Positions 15,875 through 23,882 of a stretch of DNA of 64,000 bases are shown here, in pieces. The translations under genes were made by a program, and so were the position numbers. The notes beneath the pieces were generated by a model that saw only the letters and a program-made list of their open reading frames with translations, did not search any database and was not told where the DNA came from. How positions within the stretch are numbered: position 1 is the first letter of the stretch; each line of letters opens with the position of its first letter. This DNA is from GCA-2720975 sp964467985 (GTDB lineage: Bacteria; Planctomycetota; UBA1135; GCA-002686595), in assembly GCA_964467985.1 (NCBI GenBank), contig CAYXTP010000003.1:1-64000 (forward strand), given 5' to 3'.

Positions 15875-16537
15875 TCAGTCTCCCGAGGAGTCGTCGCCGG
15901 ACGAGTCCTCTTTGGGCTCGCCAGGTGCGTCCGCGTCGGAGTCAGCGCCCTCGATCTCAACGTCACCGGCCTCCTCCTCGACCACTTCCTCCACCTCGGC
16001 CTTGAGGTGCCCAACCACCGCGATCTCGAATTCGGGATCCACGGCCAGGGTGATTCCTTCAGGCAGCTGAATGTCGGATGCGTGCAAGTGAGCGCCGGCT
16101 TCCAGGCCGTCGACCTCCACTTCCAGGTTGTCCGGGATGAGTGACGGGATGCAGGAGATCATGATCTCGGTCACGTTCTGACTGAGCACAGCGTCCTTCA
16201 CCTGTCCGTGGAACGAGAGCGCGACATGGGACTCAATTGCCACTCCGCGCTTCACCGGTCGGAACTCGATGTTGTTCAGAGAATCACCCAGCGCGTCCCA
16301 CTGCAGTTCACGCACCACAGCCGTGTGCATGTCGCCATCCACATCCAGGTCGTAGAGGTGCACGTGATGACGCCTGGAGGCGTGGAACGCCTCGGCTGAG
16401 ACATGGATGTTCAGGTGCGCGCTGTCGCCGTCAGCCTGGATGCTGGCGGGAATACGGCCCTGGGCGCGCAACTTGCGGGAATCACGGCTGCCGACCTTGT
16501 CGCGCAGACCGCACTTTAGGGATTCAGTAGAACTCAT
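15875..16537 (-). CDS. rplY: large-subunit ribosomal protein bL25 (Ctc form)
   Basis: A 220-residue 5S rRNA-binding protein of the longer Ctc/TL5 type. The N-terminal L25 domain begins GLRDKVGSRDSRKLRAQGRIP; the C-terminal TL5 domain contains IPSLIPDNLEVEVDGLEAG and LPEGITLAVDPEFEIAVV. The last 45 or so residues are highly acidic (Glu/Asp/Ser-rich). The ATG at 16537 is preferred over an upstream start at 16579. It lies between prs and pth, a widespread arrangement. Confidence 0.94.
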   Translation of the reverse strand: MSSTESLKCGLRDKVGSRDSRKLRAQGRIPASIQADGDSAHLNIHVSAEAFHASRRHHVHLYDLDVDGDMHTAVVRELQWDALGDSLNNIEFRPVKRGVAIESHVALSFHGQVKDAVLSQNVTEIMISCIPSLIPDNLEVEVDGLEAGAHLHASDIQLPEGITLAVDPEFEIAVVGHLKAEVEEVVEEEAGDVEIEGADSDADAPGEPKEDSSGDDSSGD

Positions 16538-16603
16538 AACGGGGCCCTGGTTGGTTCGTCGTCCGGGTAACGGACGCACAGGGGTTGAAGCGAGGGATTC
16601 TCG

Positions 16604-17545
16604 CTATTCGAAAAGGGAACTCACCGATGTCTCGGCGTGGATGCTTTGGATGGCCTTGGCGACGAGCCCGGCGACGGTGACGGTCTCCAGATTCTTGGGG
16701 GCGGGATCGGCCGTAGGAATGGTGTCGGTCACCATGACGTGGTCCACGGGAGCCGCGTCGAGGCGCTCCACCGCAGGACCGCAGAAAACCGCGTGGGACA
16801 CAGCGATGACGATCTGCTTTGCCCCCGCCTTGCGAAGCACGCTGGCCGCCTGGGTGATGGAACCACCGGTGGAGATCATGTCATCGACAATCACACAGTT
16901 GCGCCCGTCCACCTCACCGATCACGTGCTCAATCTTGGTCTCCGACCCGGAGATACGACGCTTGTCGACGATGGCCAGGTCAGCCTCCAGGCGCTTGGCA
17001 TAGGCGCGCGCCATCTTGGTACCCCCCACGTCGGGGGTCACGACTACGGGGCGCTCCAGCCCCAACTTCTGCACCGCTTCCAGCAACACCGGCCGCGCGT
17101 AGAGGTGATCCACGGGCAGATCGAAGAAGCCTTGAATCTGGGCCGCGTGCATGTCGAGGGTCACGAGGCGGTCGGCACCCGTGACACTCAGGGTGTTGGC
17201 CAGCACCTTGGCGCTGATCGGAACGCGCCCCTCGTCCTTGCGATCCTTGCGCGCGTAGCCGTAGTAGGGCATGACCGCCGTGATACGACCGGCGCTGGCG
17301 CGTCGCAGGGTGTCGATCAACAGCAACAGCTCGACCCAGTTGTCGTTCACCGGAGGACAGGTGGGCTGCAACACAAAGCAGTCCCGCCCGCGGATGTCCT
17401 GGTTGATCTTGATGTCGATTTCGCCGTCAGGGAAACGCCCCACGTGGGCGTCGGCCAAGGGCATGCCCAATTCTTTGGCGATGTTCGCGGCCAGGACCGG
17501 GTGGGCGGTCCCCGCGATCAGGGTCATCTTGCCGTTCAGGGACAT
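16604..17545 (-). CDS. prs: ribose-phosphate pyrophosphokinase
   Basis: A 313-residue cytoplasmic enzyme making PRPP from ribose 5-phosphate and ATP for nucleotide, His and Trp synthesis. It has the flexible-loop block YGYARKDRKDEGRVPISAK, the metal-binding LDMHAAQIQGFFD and the PRPP-binding loop CVIVDDMISTGGSI. The ATG at 17545 gives the expected N-terminus (MTLIAGTAHPVLAANIAKEL). It follows glmU by 95 nt. Confidence 0.96.
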   Translation of the reverse strand: MSLNGKMTLIAGTAHPVLAANIAKELGMPLADAHVGRFPDGEIDIKINQDIRGRDCFVLQPTCPPVNDNWVELLLLIDTLRRASAGRITAVMPYYGYARKDRKDEGRVPISAKVLANTLSVTGADRLVTLDMHAAQIQGFFDLPVDHLYARPVLLEAVQKLGLERPVVVTPDVGGTKMARAYAKRLEADLAIVDKRRISGSETKIEHVIGEVDGRNCVIVDDMISTGGSITQAASVLRKAGAKQIVIAVSHAVFCGPAVERLDAAPVDHVMVTDTIPTADPAPKNLETVTVAGLVAKAIQSIHAETSVSSLFE

Positions 17546-17640
17546 GGATAGGGCCGAGTGGGCGATTGGGGGGGCAGGTCGACGGGCAATGAGGCCCAAG
17601 GCGTGCGCGGGGCAGCCGAATTGGGCCGCCCAAGATAACG

Positions 17641-18927
17641 TCAGTTCGAATCGGCGCCATCTCCCGACGCCATCTTCCGCGCCGGCACGCCAATCCAGAC
17701 CTCACCCGGCCGCACGCCACTGTTGCGCGTCAGAACTGCCCCCGCACCCGTGGTGGCGCCGTCGGGCACCTCATTGGGGGCCACAATGGTGGTTCCACTG
17801 CCCACGAATGCTCCGTCCCCTACGCGCGTCAGGTGCTTGGCCTTGCCGTCGTAGTTCGCGAAAATCGTGCCCGCCCCGATATTGGTGCCCCGTCCAACCT
17901 GCACATCCCCCAGATAGGACAGGTGCTTGGCCTTGGTCCCCTCACCCAGGCTGGCGTTCTTGCACTCGGTGAAGTTGCCCACCTGGGAGCCCGGCTCCAT
18001 ATTCGTGCCCACTCTCAGGTGGCTGAAGGGACCCACCTCGCAGTTGGCGCCGATGGTCACTCCAGCGCGAATAACGGTGCAGGGTAGGATGAGAGTGCCA
18101 GCCCCGATGGTCACGCCGGCATCGATGTACGTGCTGGCCGGATCCTCAATTCCCACACCCGCGGCCATGTGCTGCTCGAGAATGCGCATCTGCATGGCCC
18201 AGCGCACCTCGGCCAATTGGGAGAGGGTGTTGACGCCCAGTGACTCTTCCAGATCCAGGTCGACAGTCACCACGGGTCTTCCGGCCTCGGCCGCCATGCC
18301 CGGCAGGTCTGTGATGTAGTACTCGCCCTGGGCATTGTCGCTGCTGAGCCGCGGCAGGTCCGCGCACAGGGCGGGACCGTCGAAGCAGTAGACGCCCGTG
18401 TTGATCTCTTCGACGGCGCGTTGCTCGGGCGTGCAATCGCGCTCTTCGACGATGGCGGAGAATTCGCCGTCCTCCGAACGGAGCACGCGCCCATAGCCCG
18501 TCGGGTCCGGACTGAACGCGGTCATCATGGCGATCGCCCCGGTCCCGGCAGCGGTCTGGCGGTCAACCAATTCGGCCAGGCTGTCCGACTGCAACAGCGC
18601 CATGTCCCCGTAGAGTACGACCACCCGCTCGCATCCCTGCAATTCACTCGCGGCCATCTGCACCGCATGCCCGGTACCCAGCTGAGGCTCCTGAACCACC
18701 ACGCGCAGATCCCGATCGGGAAGCAGCGCACGCGCCTCGGCCTCGACCGCCTCGCCACCGTGACCGATCACGAGCACGACGCGCTCGGGGTCCAGGGACG
18801 CTGCCTGGCCCAGGACCCAACCCAGCAGGGATTTGCCGCACAGGCGGTTCAGGACCTTGGGCCGCGTGGACTTCATGCGCGTGCCCATGCCTGCGGCCAA
18901 GATGACGACGGTGGTTTGGGATGCCAT
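17641..18927 (-). CDS. glmU: bifunctional GlmU uridyltransferase/acetyltransferase
   Basis: A 428-residue bifunctional enzyme making UDP-GlcNAc, the shared precursor of peptidoglycan and lipid A. The N-terminal pyrophosphorylase domain has LAAGMGTRMKSTRPKVL and LGTGHAVQ; the C-terminal beta-helix acetyltransferase domain has KHLSYLGD (catalytic His) and NIGAGTIFANYDGKAKH. It is a little shorter than E. coli GlmU (456), with a shorter C-terminus. As the first gene of the minus-strand block, it faces the divergently transcribed psd across a 164-nt gap in which I see no clear promoter. Confidence 0.95.
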   Translation of the reverse strand: MASQTTVVILAAGMGTRMKSTRPKVLNRLCGKSLLGWVLGQAASLDPERVVLVIGHGGEAVEAEARALLPDRDLRVVVQEPQLGTGHAVQMAASELQGCERVVVLYGDMALLQSDSLAELVDRQTAAGTGAIAMMTAFSPDPTGYGRVLRSEDGEFSAIVEERDCTPEQRAVEEINTGVYCFDGPALCADLPRLSSDNAQGEYYITDLPGMAAEAGRPVVTVDLDLEESLGVNTLSQLAEVRWAMQMRILEQHMAAGVGIEDPASTYIDAGVTIGAGTLILPCTVIRAGVTIGANCEVGPFSHLRVGTNMEPGSQVGNFTECKNASLGEGTKAKHLSYLGDVQVGRGTNIGAGTIFANYDGKAKHLTRVGDGAFVGSGTTIVAPNEVPDGATTGAGAVLTRNSGVRPGEVWIGVPARKMASGDGADSN

Positions 18928-19091
18928 GGGAACCTGAATTGCGGAGCGGACGCTGTGGCGGGAGGAGGAAGGTCTCGGGATGTCGGGCTCGATCCTAGCG
19001 GCTCGCTGCCCCGATTTCCCCCCGCCCGAGCGCGGGACTGTCGCCGACCTGGGCTACCCCGACCGCCCCCGTCCAGCGTAGGCTCGGCCCC

Positions 19092-19883
19092 ATGTCCACT
19101 CCATTGCGCCGGGCCCTGTCCCTCACAGTTGGTTGGTTGGCCGACAGGCGCGTGCCCCAATTCCTGCGCCGGCCCCTGTACAGGGGTTTCGCCCGCTTCA
19201 CCGGCGCTGACCTGTCAGAAGTGCGTGGTCCCCTGGGCGAGTTCCCCAGCCTGGGGGCGTTCTTCGTTCGTCGCCTCGAACCCACCGCGCGCCCCGTGGA
19301 TGCCGATCCCACGTCGCTGGTGTCTCCCGTTGACGGCCGCGTTCAGACCCTGTGCCCCATCGAGCATGACACGATCCTGCAGGCCAAGGGCCATGCCTAC
19401 CGCGTGCGCGACCTGCTGGCGGGAGTGGGATCGGATGTGCCTCTGGAAGGTGGATTTGCCTGGACCCTCTACCTGGGTCCTAAGGACTATCACCGCATCC
19501 ACTGCCCCGAAGATGCCCAGCTCACCGAGGCGCACTGGGTCCCAGGCTGCCGCTACTCGGTCGCCGCAGGAGTTCTCGCTCGCCGCCGCGTGCTGGACAT
19601 CAACGAACGATGTGTCTTGCGACTAGAGAGTGAACGCGGTCCCCTGATACTCGTGCTGGTGGGCGCCCTGAACGTGGGTCGGATCCGGGTCCAGGGTGTG
19701 GACCCTGCAGCTTCAGGGGTACTGACCAGCCCGCGCTCCCTGCAACGCGGCGAGGAGCTCGCGCGCTTCGAATTGGGCTCTACAATTGTTCTCTTGACTC
19801 CCGCTGGCATGGCCTCGCCCCTACCCGATTTGCAGCTCGACGCCCCCGTGCGCCTGGGCCGGGCCATCGGTCGTTATTCATGA
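19092..19883 (+). CDS. psd: phosphatidylserine decarboxylase
   Basis: A 263-residue membrane-associated enzyme making phosphatidylethanolamine. It is a pyruvoyl enzyme that cleaves itself at the LGST motif, here L228-G-S230-T, so Ser230 would become the pyruvoyl group. Other family residues are the Asp in SPVDGRVQ and the His residues in DYHRIHCP. Length matches the bacterial short form. The stop codon overlaps the start of the next gene in an ATGA arrangement. Confidence 0.93.
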   Translation: MSTPLRRALSLTVGWLADRRVPQFLRRPLYRGFARFTGADLSEVRGPLGEFPSLGAFFVRRLEPTARPVDADPTSLVSPVDGRVQTLCPIEHDTILQAKGHAYRVRDLLAGVGSDVPLEGGFAWTLYLGPKDYHRIHCPEDAQLTEAHWVPGCRYSVAAGVLARRRVLDINERCVLRLESERGPLILVLVGALNVGRIRVQGVDPAASGVLTSPRSLQRGEELARFELGSTIVLLTPAGMASPLPDLQLDAPVRLGRAIGRYS

Positions 19884-20491
19884 GTCGCGCAAACGAAACC
19901 CTGGACGCCAAGAGTCGGCGCCTCCTGCGGCTGACAGCCGCGGTTGTCCTCGGGGACTGGGACCTCTTGGCAGAACTACGACGACAGGCGCCCGAAAACG
20001 AGCCCGACCGAGCCTGGCGGGAGGTGCTCCTGCAGTGCCATCTGTTCGCAGGGTACCCACGCGTCGTCGAGGCTTTCGAGATTCTGAGCCGCCATGGAGG
20101 TGCGGGCGAGGCGCAAGAGGGAGAATCCGAACTCGAGGGCGACCCGTCCCGCGGCCGTGACCTCTTTGAGGCCATCTACGCAGACCTCGCCCCTGCCGTC
20201 GAACAACGCCTGACCGAGTTCCACCCCGATTTCGCCCGCTGGATCGCCGAACACGCCTACGGCCGGGTCCTGTCGCGCCCTGGCCTCGAGCCGCGCCTGC
20301 GTGAACTGAGCGCAGTGGTGGCCTTGACCGTCACCGGTCAAGCGCGGCAGCTCGCCTCCCATGTTCGCGGGGCCGTCCGCCTAGGATCCAACGAACGCCA
20401 ACTAACCGCCAGTCTCCAGTTGGTCGAACACCTCACGCCACCCGAGACGCTGGAGAGAGCCAAGGCCTGCGTAGGCCAATTTGGGAAGTAG
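19880..20491 (+). CDS. carboxymuconolactone decarboxylase-like (AhpD-fold) protein
   Basis: A 203-residue, mostly helical protein with two AhpD-fold-like halves (residues about 18-70 and 95-190); HPDFARWIAEHAYGRVLSR and LRELSAVVALTVTGQARQLASHVRGA resemble the CMD family. The redox CxxC of AhpD is absent, so a peroxidase-linked role is not supported. Its start overlaps psd by 4 nt, so the two are probably co-translated, but no link between this fold and phospholipid synthesis is known to me. Function unknown. Confidence 0.7.
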   Translation: MSRANETLDAKSRRLLRLTAAVVLGDWDLLAELRRQAPENEPDRAWREVLLQCHLFAGYPRVVEAFEILSRHGGAGEAQEGESELEGDPSRGRDLFEAIYADLAPAVEQRLTEFHPDFARWIAEHAYGRVLSRPGLEPRLRELSAVVALTVTGQARQLASHVRGAVRLGSNERQLTASLQLVEHLTPPETLERAKACVGQFGK

Positions 20492-20498
20492 AAGCACC

Positions 20499-23400
20499 CT
20501 ACTTCCGGCCGCCCAGCCGCTTGGCTTCGAGGCTGGCCCAGAGCAAGTCCAATGACTGGCGCGAGTGCAGGCTCAAGATGGGATCCTTGGGCAGGGGTCC
20601 CCTGGGCAGAGACCGCAGGCGCAGGGGCTTGCCATTCAGCTGCACTTCTACGTTGCCCTTTCTTGGGTTCACTTCGATCTCGAGCTCCAAGGGGCGATCC
20701 GTGTCGTAGGAGAAACCACTGAAGCCCGTGAAGCCCGCTACGGATCCTTGGCGTACCTGCTCCAAGATCTGTGCGGGGTCGCCGCGGCCGGCCGCAAAGG
20801 AAGGCTGGTTGGGGTCGTCTTCGAAGACCAGCGTCAGGCCCGCCAATTGCAAAGCGAGTTCGTTGCGCTGACCCGGGGCCGGTCGCGCGAGGAATAGGTG
20901 CAGCCGCAGGGTGAACGGGCTATTGAGGTCCAATGGTTCAGCCAGGTCGAGCTGCAGCGCGTGGTTGTCGTCCCAGAATTCTTCGTCGGTGCCGCGCGCG
21001 ACCGGTGCACGCAGGCCGCCAGAGAACAGCAGCCAATCCCCGTGCTTCCAGGCACCCACGTCTCGACGGGTGAAGTCCCAGGTCAGTCGGACGGCCTGAC
21101 GCTCCAAACGCTCCAACTGGCTAGGCTCGAACACGTCCTGCAGAGTTGGTTTTGGCTGCTCGCCTGGCGGGGCCGCGCGCCGCGCTTCTACCTTCCTTCG
21201 GATATCGAGCAGTTCCGCGCGTTCTTCCTCGCTTAGAAGTCCCGCGTGGCCCTCTTCAATGCGCCGAATATCGGCTAGCAGGCTGGTCGCATTGCCTCCT
21301 TGGTTGACGCTCGTCCGCAGAGCCTTCATGCTGTCGTTCTTGGCCTGCAGTTTGGGGTCTGGAGCACTGTTTCGCAGTCGTTCGGCCAAACTGGCAAAAA
21401 CATCTGCCGCGTCCACGGGTCCCATGGGCAGGCTGACGCGGGCGCGGAGAAGTTCGCGTTCATGGAAGAGGAACAGGCTGCGCAAGAGGCGCTCGTCCGC
21501 GCTGGCTTCGGTGGCTTGCTCCCCCAATCCGGCCAGTTCCAAGAGGTCGGTAGCTTCCAGCACGCGGTCCGCCCTCGGTATGGAGGCACTGCGAATCAAG
21601 TGCACGCGGAAAGAGGGAATACTCGGCGCGCGCACCTCGAAGCCGCGCTTGAGCGCGTCAGACGTAGTGAGAATCCTGGTCCCTGGATAGGGGATGCGAT
21701 CGAAGGTGGGATCGAAGGTCGACCCCGCCAAGGCCTGGAGATTCTGGAGCGTGCGCTCGATCAGACCCTCCAGCAACAGACACTCCTCGCGTAACAACTC
21801 CATGGGCCCGTGCACTCGGCTGCGCCAAGGCTCGGCCAGGTGCTGTTCCAGCAGCCGACTCGCCTCGCTGTAGCGCCGATCGGCACAGAGCGCCTGAACG
21901 TACCTGCTGTCCTCCACGAAGGCGGCCTCAGCGGTGCGATCCAGGTGGCCTTGAAGGTCCAGGTTGAGCTCTTCTTCTGCACGCTCAAGCGCCAGTTGGG
22001 ATCCAACGGAGCGACCGTTCGACTCGATCCACCCCTGGGGAATTTCCTCGGGCACGATTCCCATATGCCGAGCCTCTGCCGTGAATGCTGCTCGCAGATC
22101 CTGAGCGGGATTGGGCCGATCACCGGAGATGATACTTGGACGCAGGCGATCCGCTTCATCACGGGCGAAGCCAGCCAGGCGGCTGTCCAATCTGAGATAG
22201 TGATTGCGGGCACTCGACCGCAGGCCTTCGAGGTCGGAGCGCACGCTGCCCAAGAGTTGGCTGCGATCGATGTCTGAGAATCCGCGCGTGTCGGCCAGGG
22301 CACCGTCCAGTAGCAGCAAGCCCCCTCCCGTGTGAGTCAAGGCCGAGGCCCACTGATTCTGCCTCAGGGCCTGGTTGAAAGCGGGGACCACCGTTTCATC
22401 CAGGTGGCGGTGCAGAGCCGAGCGCGCCTCGGCCATCGCCATGGTGTGCTCGCTGTCCAGGCGCGATTGTTCGCCGTTCATCCAGCGCTCGAAGCCTCGG
22501 CGCAGGCGTCCAGCGGGTAAGTCCTCCTGAGAGTCGCAACCGGTGCTGGCTCGCAGGGCCACGGCCACGCTCTCTCCCAGGTACGAGCGCGCTTGCTCGT
22601 ATTCGTGATCCCCGAGCCAGGCGTCAACTTTCTGGCTACCGGCTTGCATCAAGCGAGCCAGGCGTTGATCCAATTCTTGCAAGACCTCGCGCTCCAACTC
22701 ACCCTTGCGAGCCCCCCAGCCCTCGGGCGCGTCGGGCAGCAGCGCCAATTCGACCAGGGCGTCGCCCGGATCCAGCTGCTGTGTCACCCAGGTTTCTTGA
22801 AGCCGGGTAAACGCAGGCCAGGCCCGGACCGTCGCGGTCACTGGAGTTGGATTGGAATTGGGCAAGAACAGACGCCAAGGCCGCCCGGCCACCAGAGACA
22901 CCACGACCAGCGCCGCGATGGTCAGGACACCCGGCCGGCGCCAATAGGGGATATCCATGGCCACCGGGTCGAGGTTGGCGGGGCGCACGGCTGGCGCGCG
23001 GCGTTCGCGCAGGCGCTCGAGGTCGGCCAGCAATTGCTCGGGGGTCTCGTAGCGGTCACCGGGTTCTCGGGCCAGGCACTTGCGAAGGACCAGGGAAATG
23101 CCCTTGGACAGGTGCGGGGCCAGGCTGCGGGGTTCTGTGACTCGGTGGTAAAGCACGCCGGAGAGGATCTCCCCCACGCTCTCGCCTTCGTACGGAGGCG
23201 ACCCGCAAAGCGAGTGGTAGAGGGTCGCTCCCAAGGACCAGATGTCACTGCGTTGATCAGCCGAGGTGGCATCGCGTGCTTGCTCGGGGCTCATGTAGTG
23301 CGGGGTTCCCAGGGTGCCCCCCGAGCGGGTCATCGACGGGTCGTCTTCCGCGAACGCCAAGCCCAGGTCCACGAGCCGCGCGCGCCCGTGCTGGTCGATC

Positions 23401-23882
23401 AGGATGTTGGCCGGCTTGATATCCCGGTGAACCACGCCACCCTCGTACAGATGCTGAAGTGCATCACAGAGGGGACAGAAGAACCGCAGAGCTTCGCGTT
23501 CGGTCAGCGGGCCCCGTTCAGCCAGGCGTTCGGCCAAGGAGATTCCCTCTACTAATTCCATGGCGTACCACCAGCGGCCATCCTGCTCGCCCATGTCGAT
23601 GGCCGAGATGATGCCGGGGTGGGCCAGGCGCGCGGCCGTTCGTGCTTCCCGTTGCAGGCGACGCACGGCCCGCCCGGCGCCCACGAGTTCGTCGTGCAGA
23701 ACTTTGATGGCCACGGGCCGATCCACAGCGAGTTGAACGGCGGAGTACACCACGCCGGTAGCCCCACGACCCAGCACGCCCTCGATGCGGTAGCCGCTGA
23801 TCCGGGGACGTCCCTCGATCGGTTCGGGATCGCCTGCGCCCCAGGCGCCGCGCCCGCCTACTGCTCGTTCGTCAGGAACCAC
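20499..23882 (-). CDS. transmembrane Ser/Thr protein kinase with large C-terminal sensor region
   Basis: About 1127 residues. A cytoplasmic Hanks-type kinase domain (about residues 30-290) has the glycine loop GRGATGVV, VAIK (catalytic Lys), HRDIKPANI (catalytic Asp), DLG in place of DFG, and MSPEQ. One membrane segment follows (LTIAALVVVSLVAG, about 320-335), then about 790 residues predicted outside: long charged helical stretches, ending in a beta-rich domain of about 180 residues that resembles a concanavalin-like (LamG/DUF1080-type) fold. The GTG at 23882 is chosen because AAGGAG stands 8 nt before it; a TTG at 23912 is possible. It overlaps the upstream gene by 25 nt. Confidence 0.9.
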   Translation of the reverse strand: MVPDERAVGGRGAWGAGDPEPIEGRPRISGYRIEGVLGRGATGVVYSAVQLAVDRPVAIKVLHDELVGAGRAVRRLQREARTAARLAHPGIISAIDMGEQDGRWWYAMELVEGISLAERLAERGPLTEREALRFFCPLCDALQHLYEGGVVHRDIKPANILIDQHGRARLVDLGLAFAEDDPSMTRSGGTLGTPHYMSPEQARDATSADQRSDIWSLGATLYHSLCGSPPYEGESVGEILSGVLYHRVTEPRSLAPHLSKGISLVLRKCLAREPGDRYETPEQLLADLERLRERRAPAVRPANLDPVAMDIPYWRRPGVLTIAALVVVSLVAGRPWRLFLPNSNPTPVTATVRAWPAFTRLQETWVTQQLDPGDALVELALLPDAPEGWGARKGELEREVLQELDQRLARLMQAGSQKVDAWLGDHEYEQARSYLGESVAVALRASTGCDSQEDLPAGRLRRGFERWMNGEQSRLDSEHTMAMAEARSALHRHLDETVVPAFNQALRQNQWASALTHTGGGLLLLDGALADTRGFSDIDRSQLLGSVRSDLEGLRSSARNHYLRLDSRLAGFARDEADRLRPSIISGDRPNPAQDLRAAFTAEARHMGIVPEEIPQGWIESNGRSVGSQLALERAEEELNLDLQGHLDRTAEAAFVEDSRYVQALCADRRYSEASRLLEQHLAEPWRSRVHGPMELLREECLLLEGLIERTLQNLQALAGSTFDPTFDRIPYPGTRILTTSDALKRGFEVRAPSIPSFRVHLIRSASIPRADRVLEATDLLELAGLGEQATEASADERLLRSLFLFHERELLRARVSLPMGPVDAADVFASLAERLRNSAPDPKLQAKNDSMKALRTSVNQGGNATSLLADIRRIEEGHAGLLSEEERAELLDIRRKVEARRAAPPGEQPKPTLQDVFEPSQLERLERQAVRLTWDFTRRDVGAWKHGDWLLFSGGLRAPVARGTDEEFWDDNHALQLDLAEPLDLNSPFTLRLHLFLARPAPGQRNELALQLAGLTLVFEDDPNQPSFAAGRGDPAQILEQVRQGSVAGFTGFSGFSYDTDRPLELEIEVNPRKGNVEVQLNGKPLRLRSLPRGPLPKDPILSLHSRQSLDLLWASLEAKRLGGRK

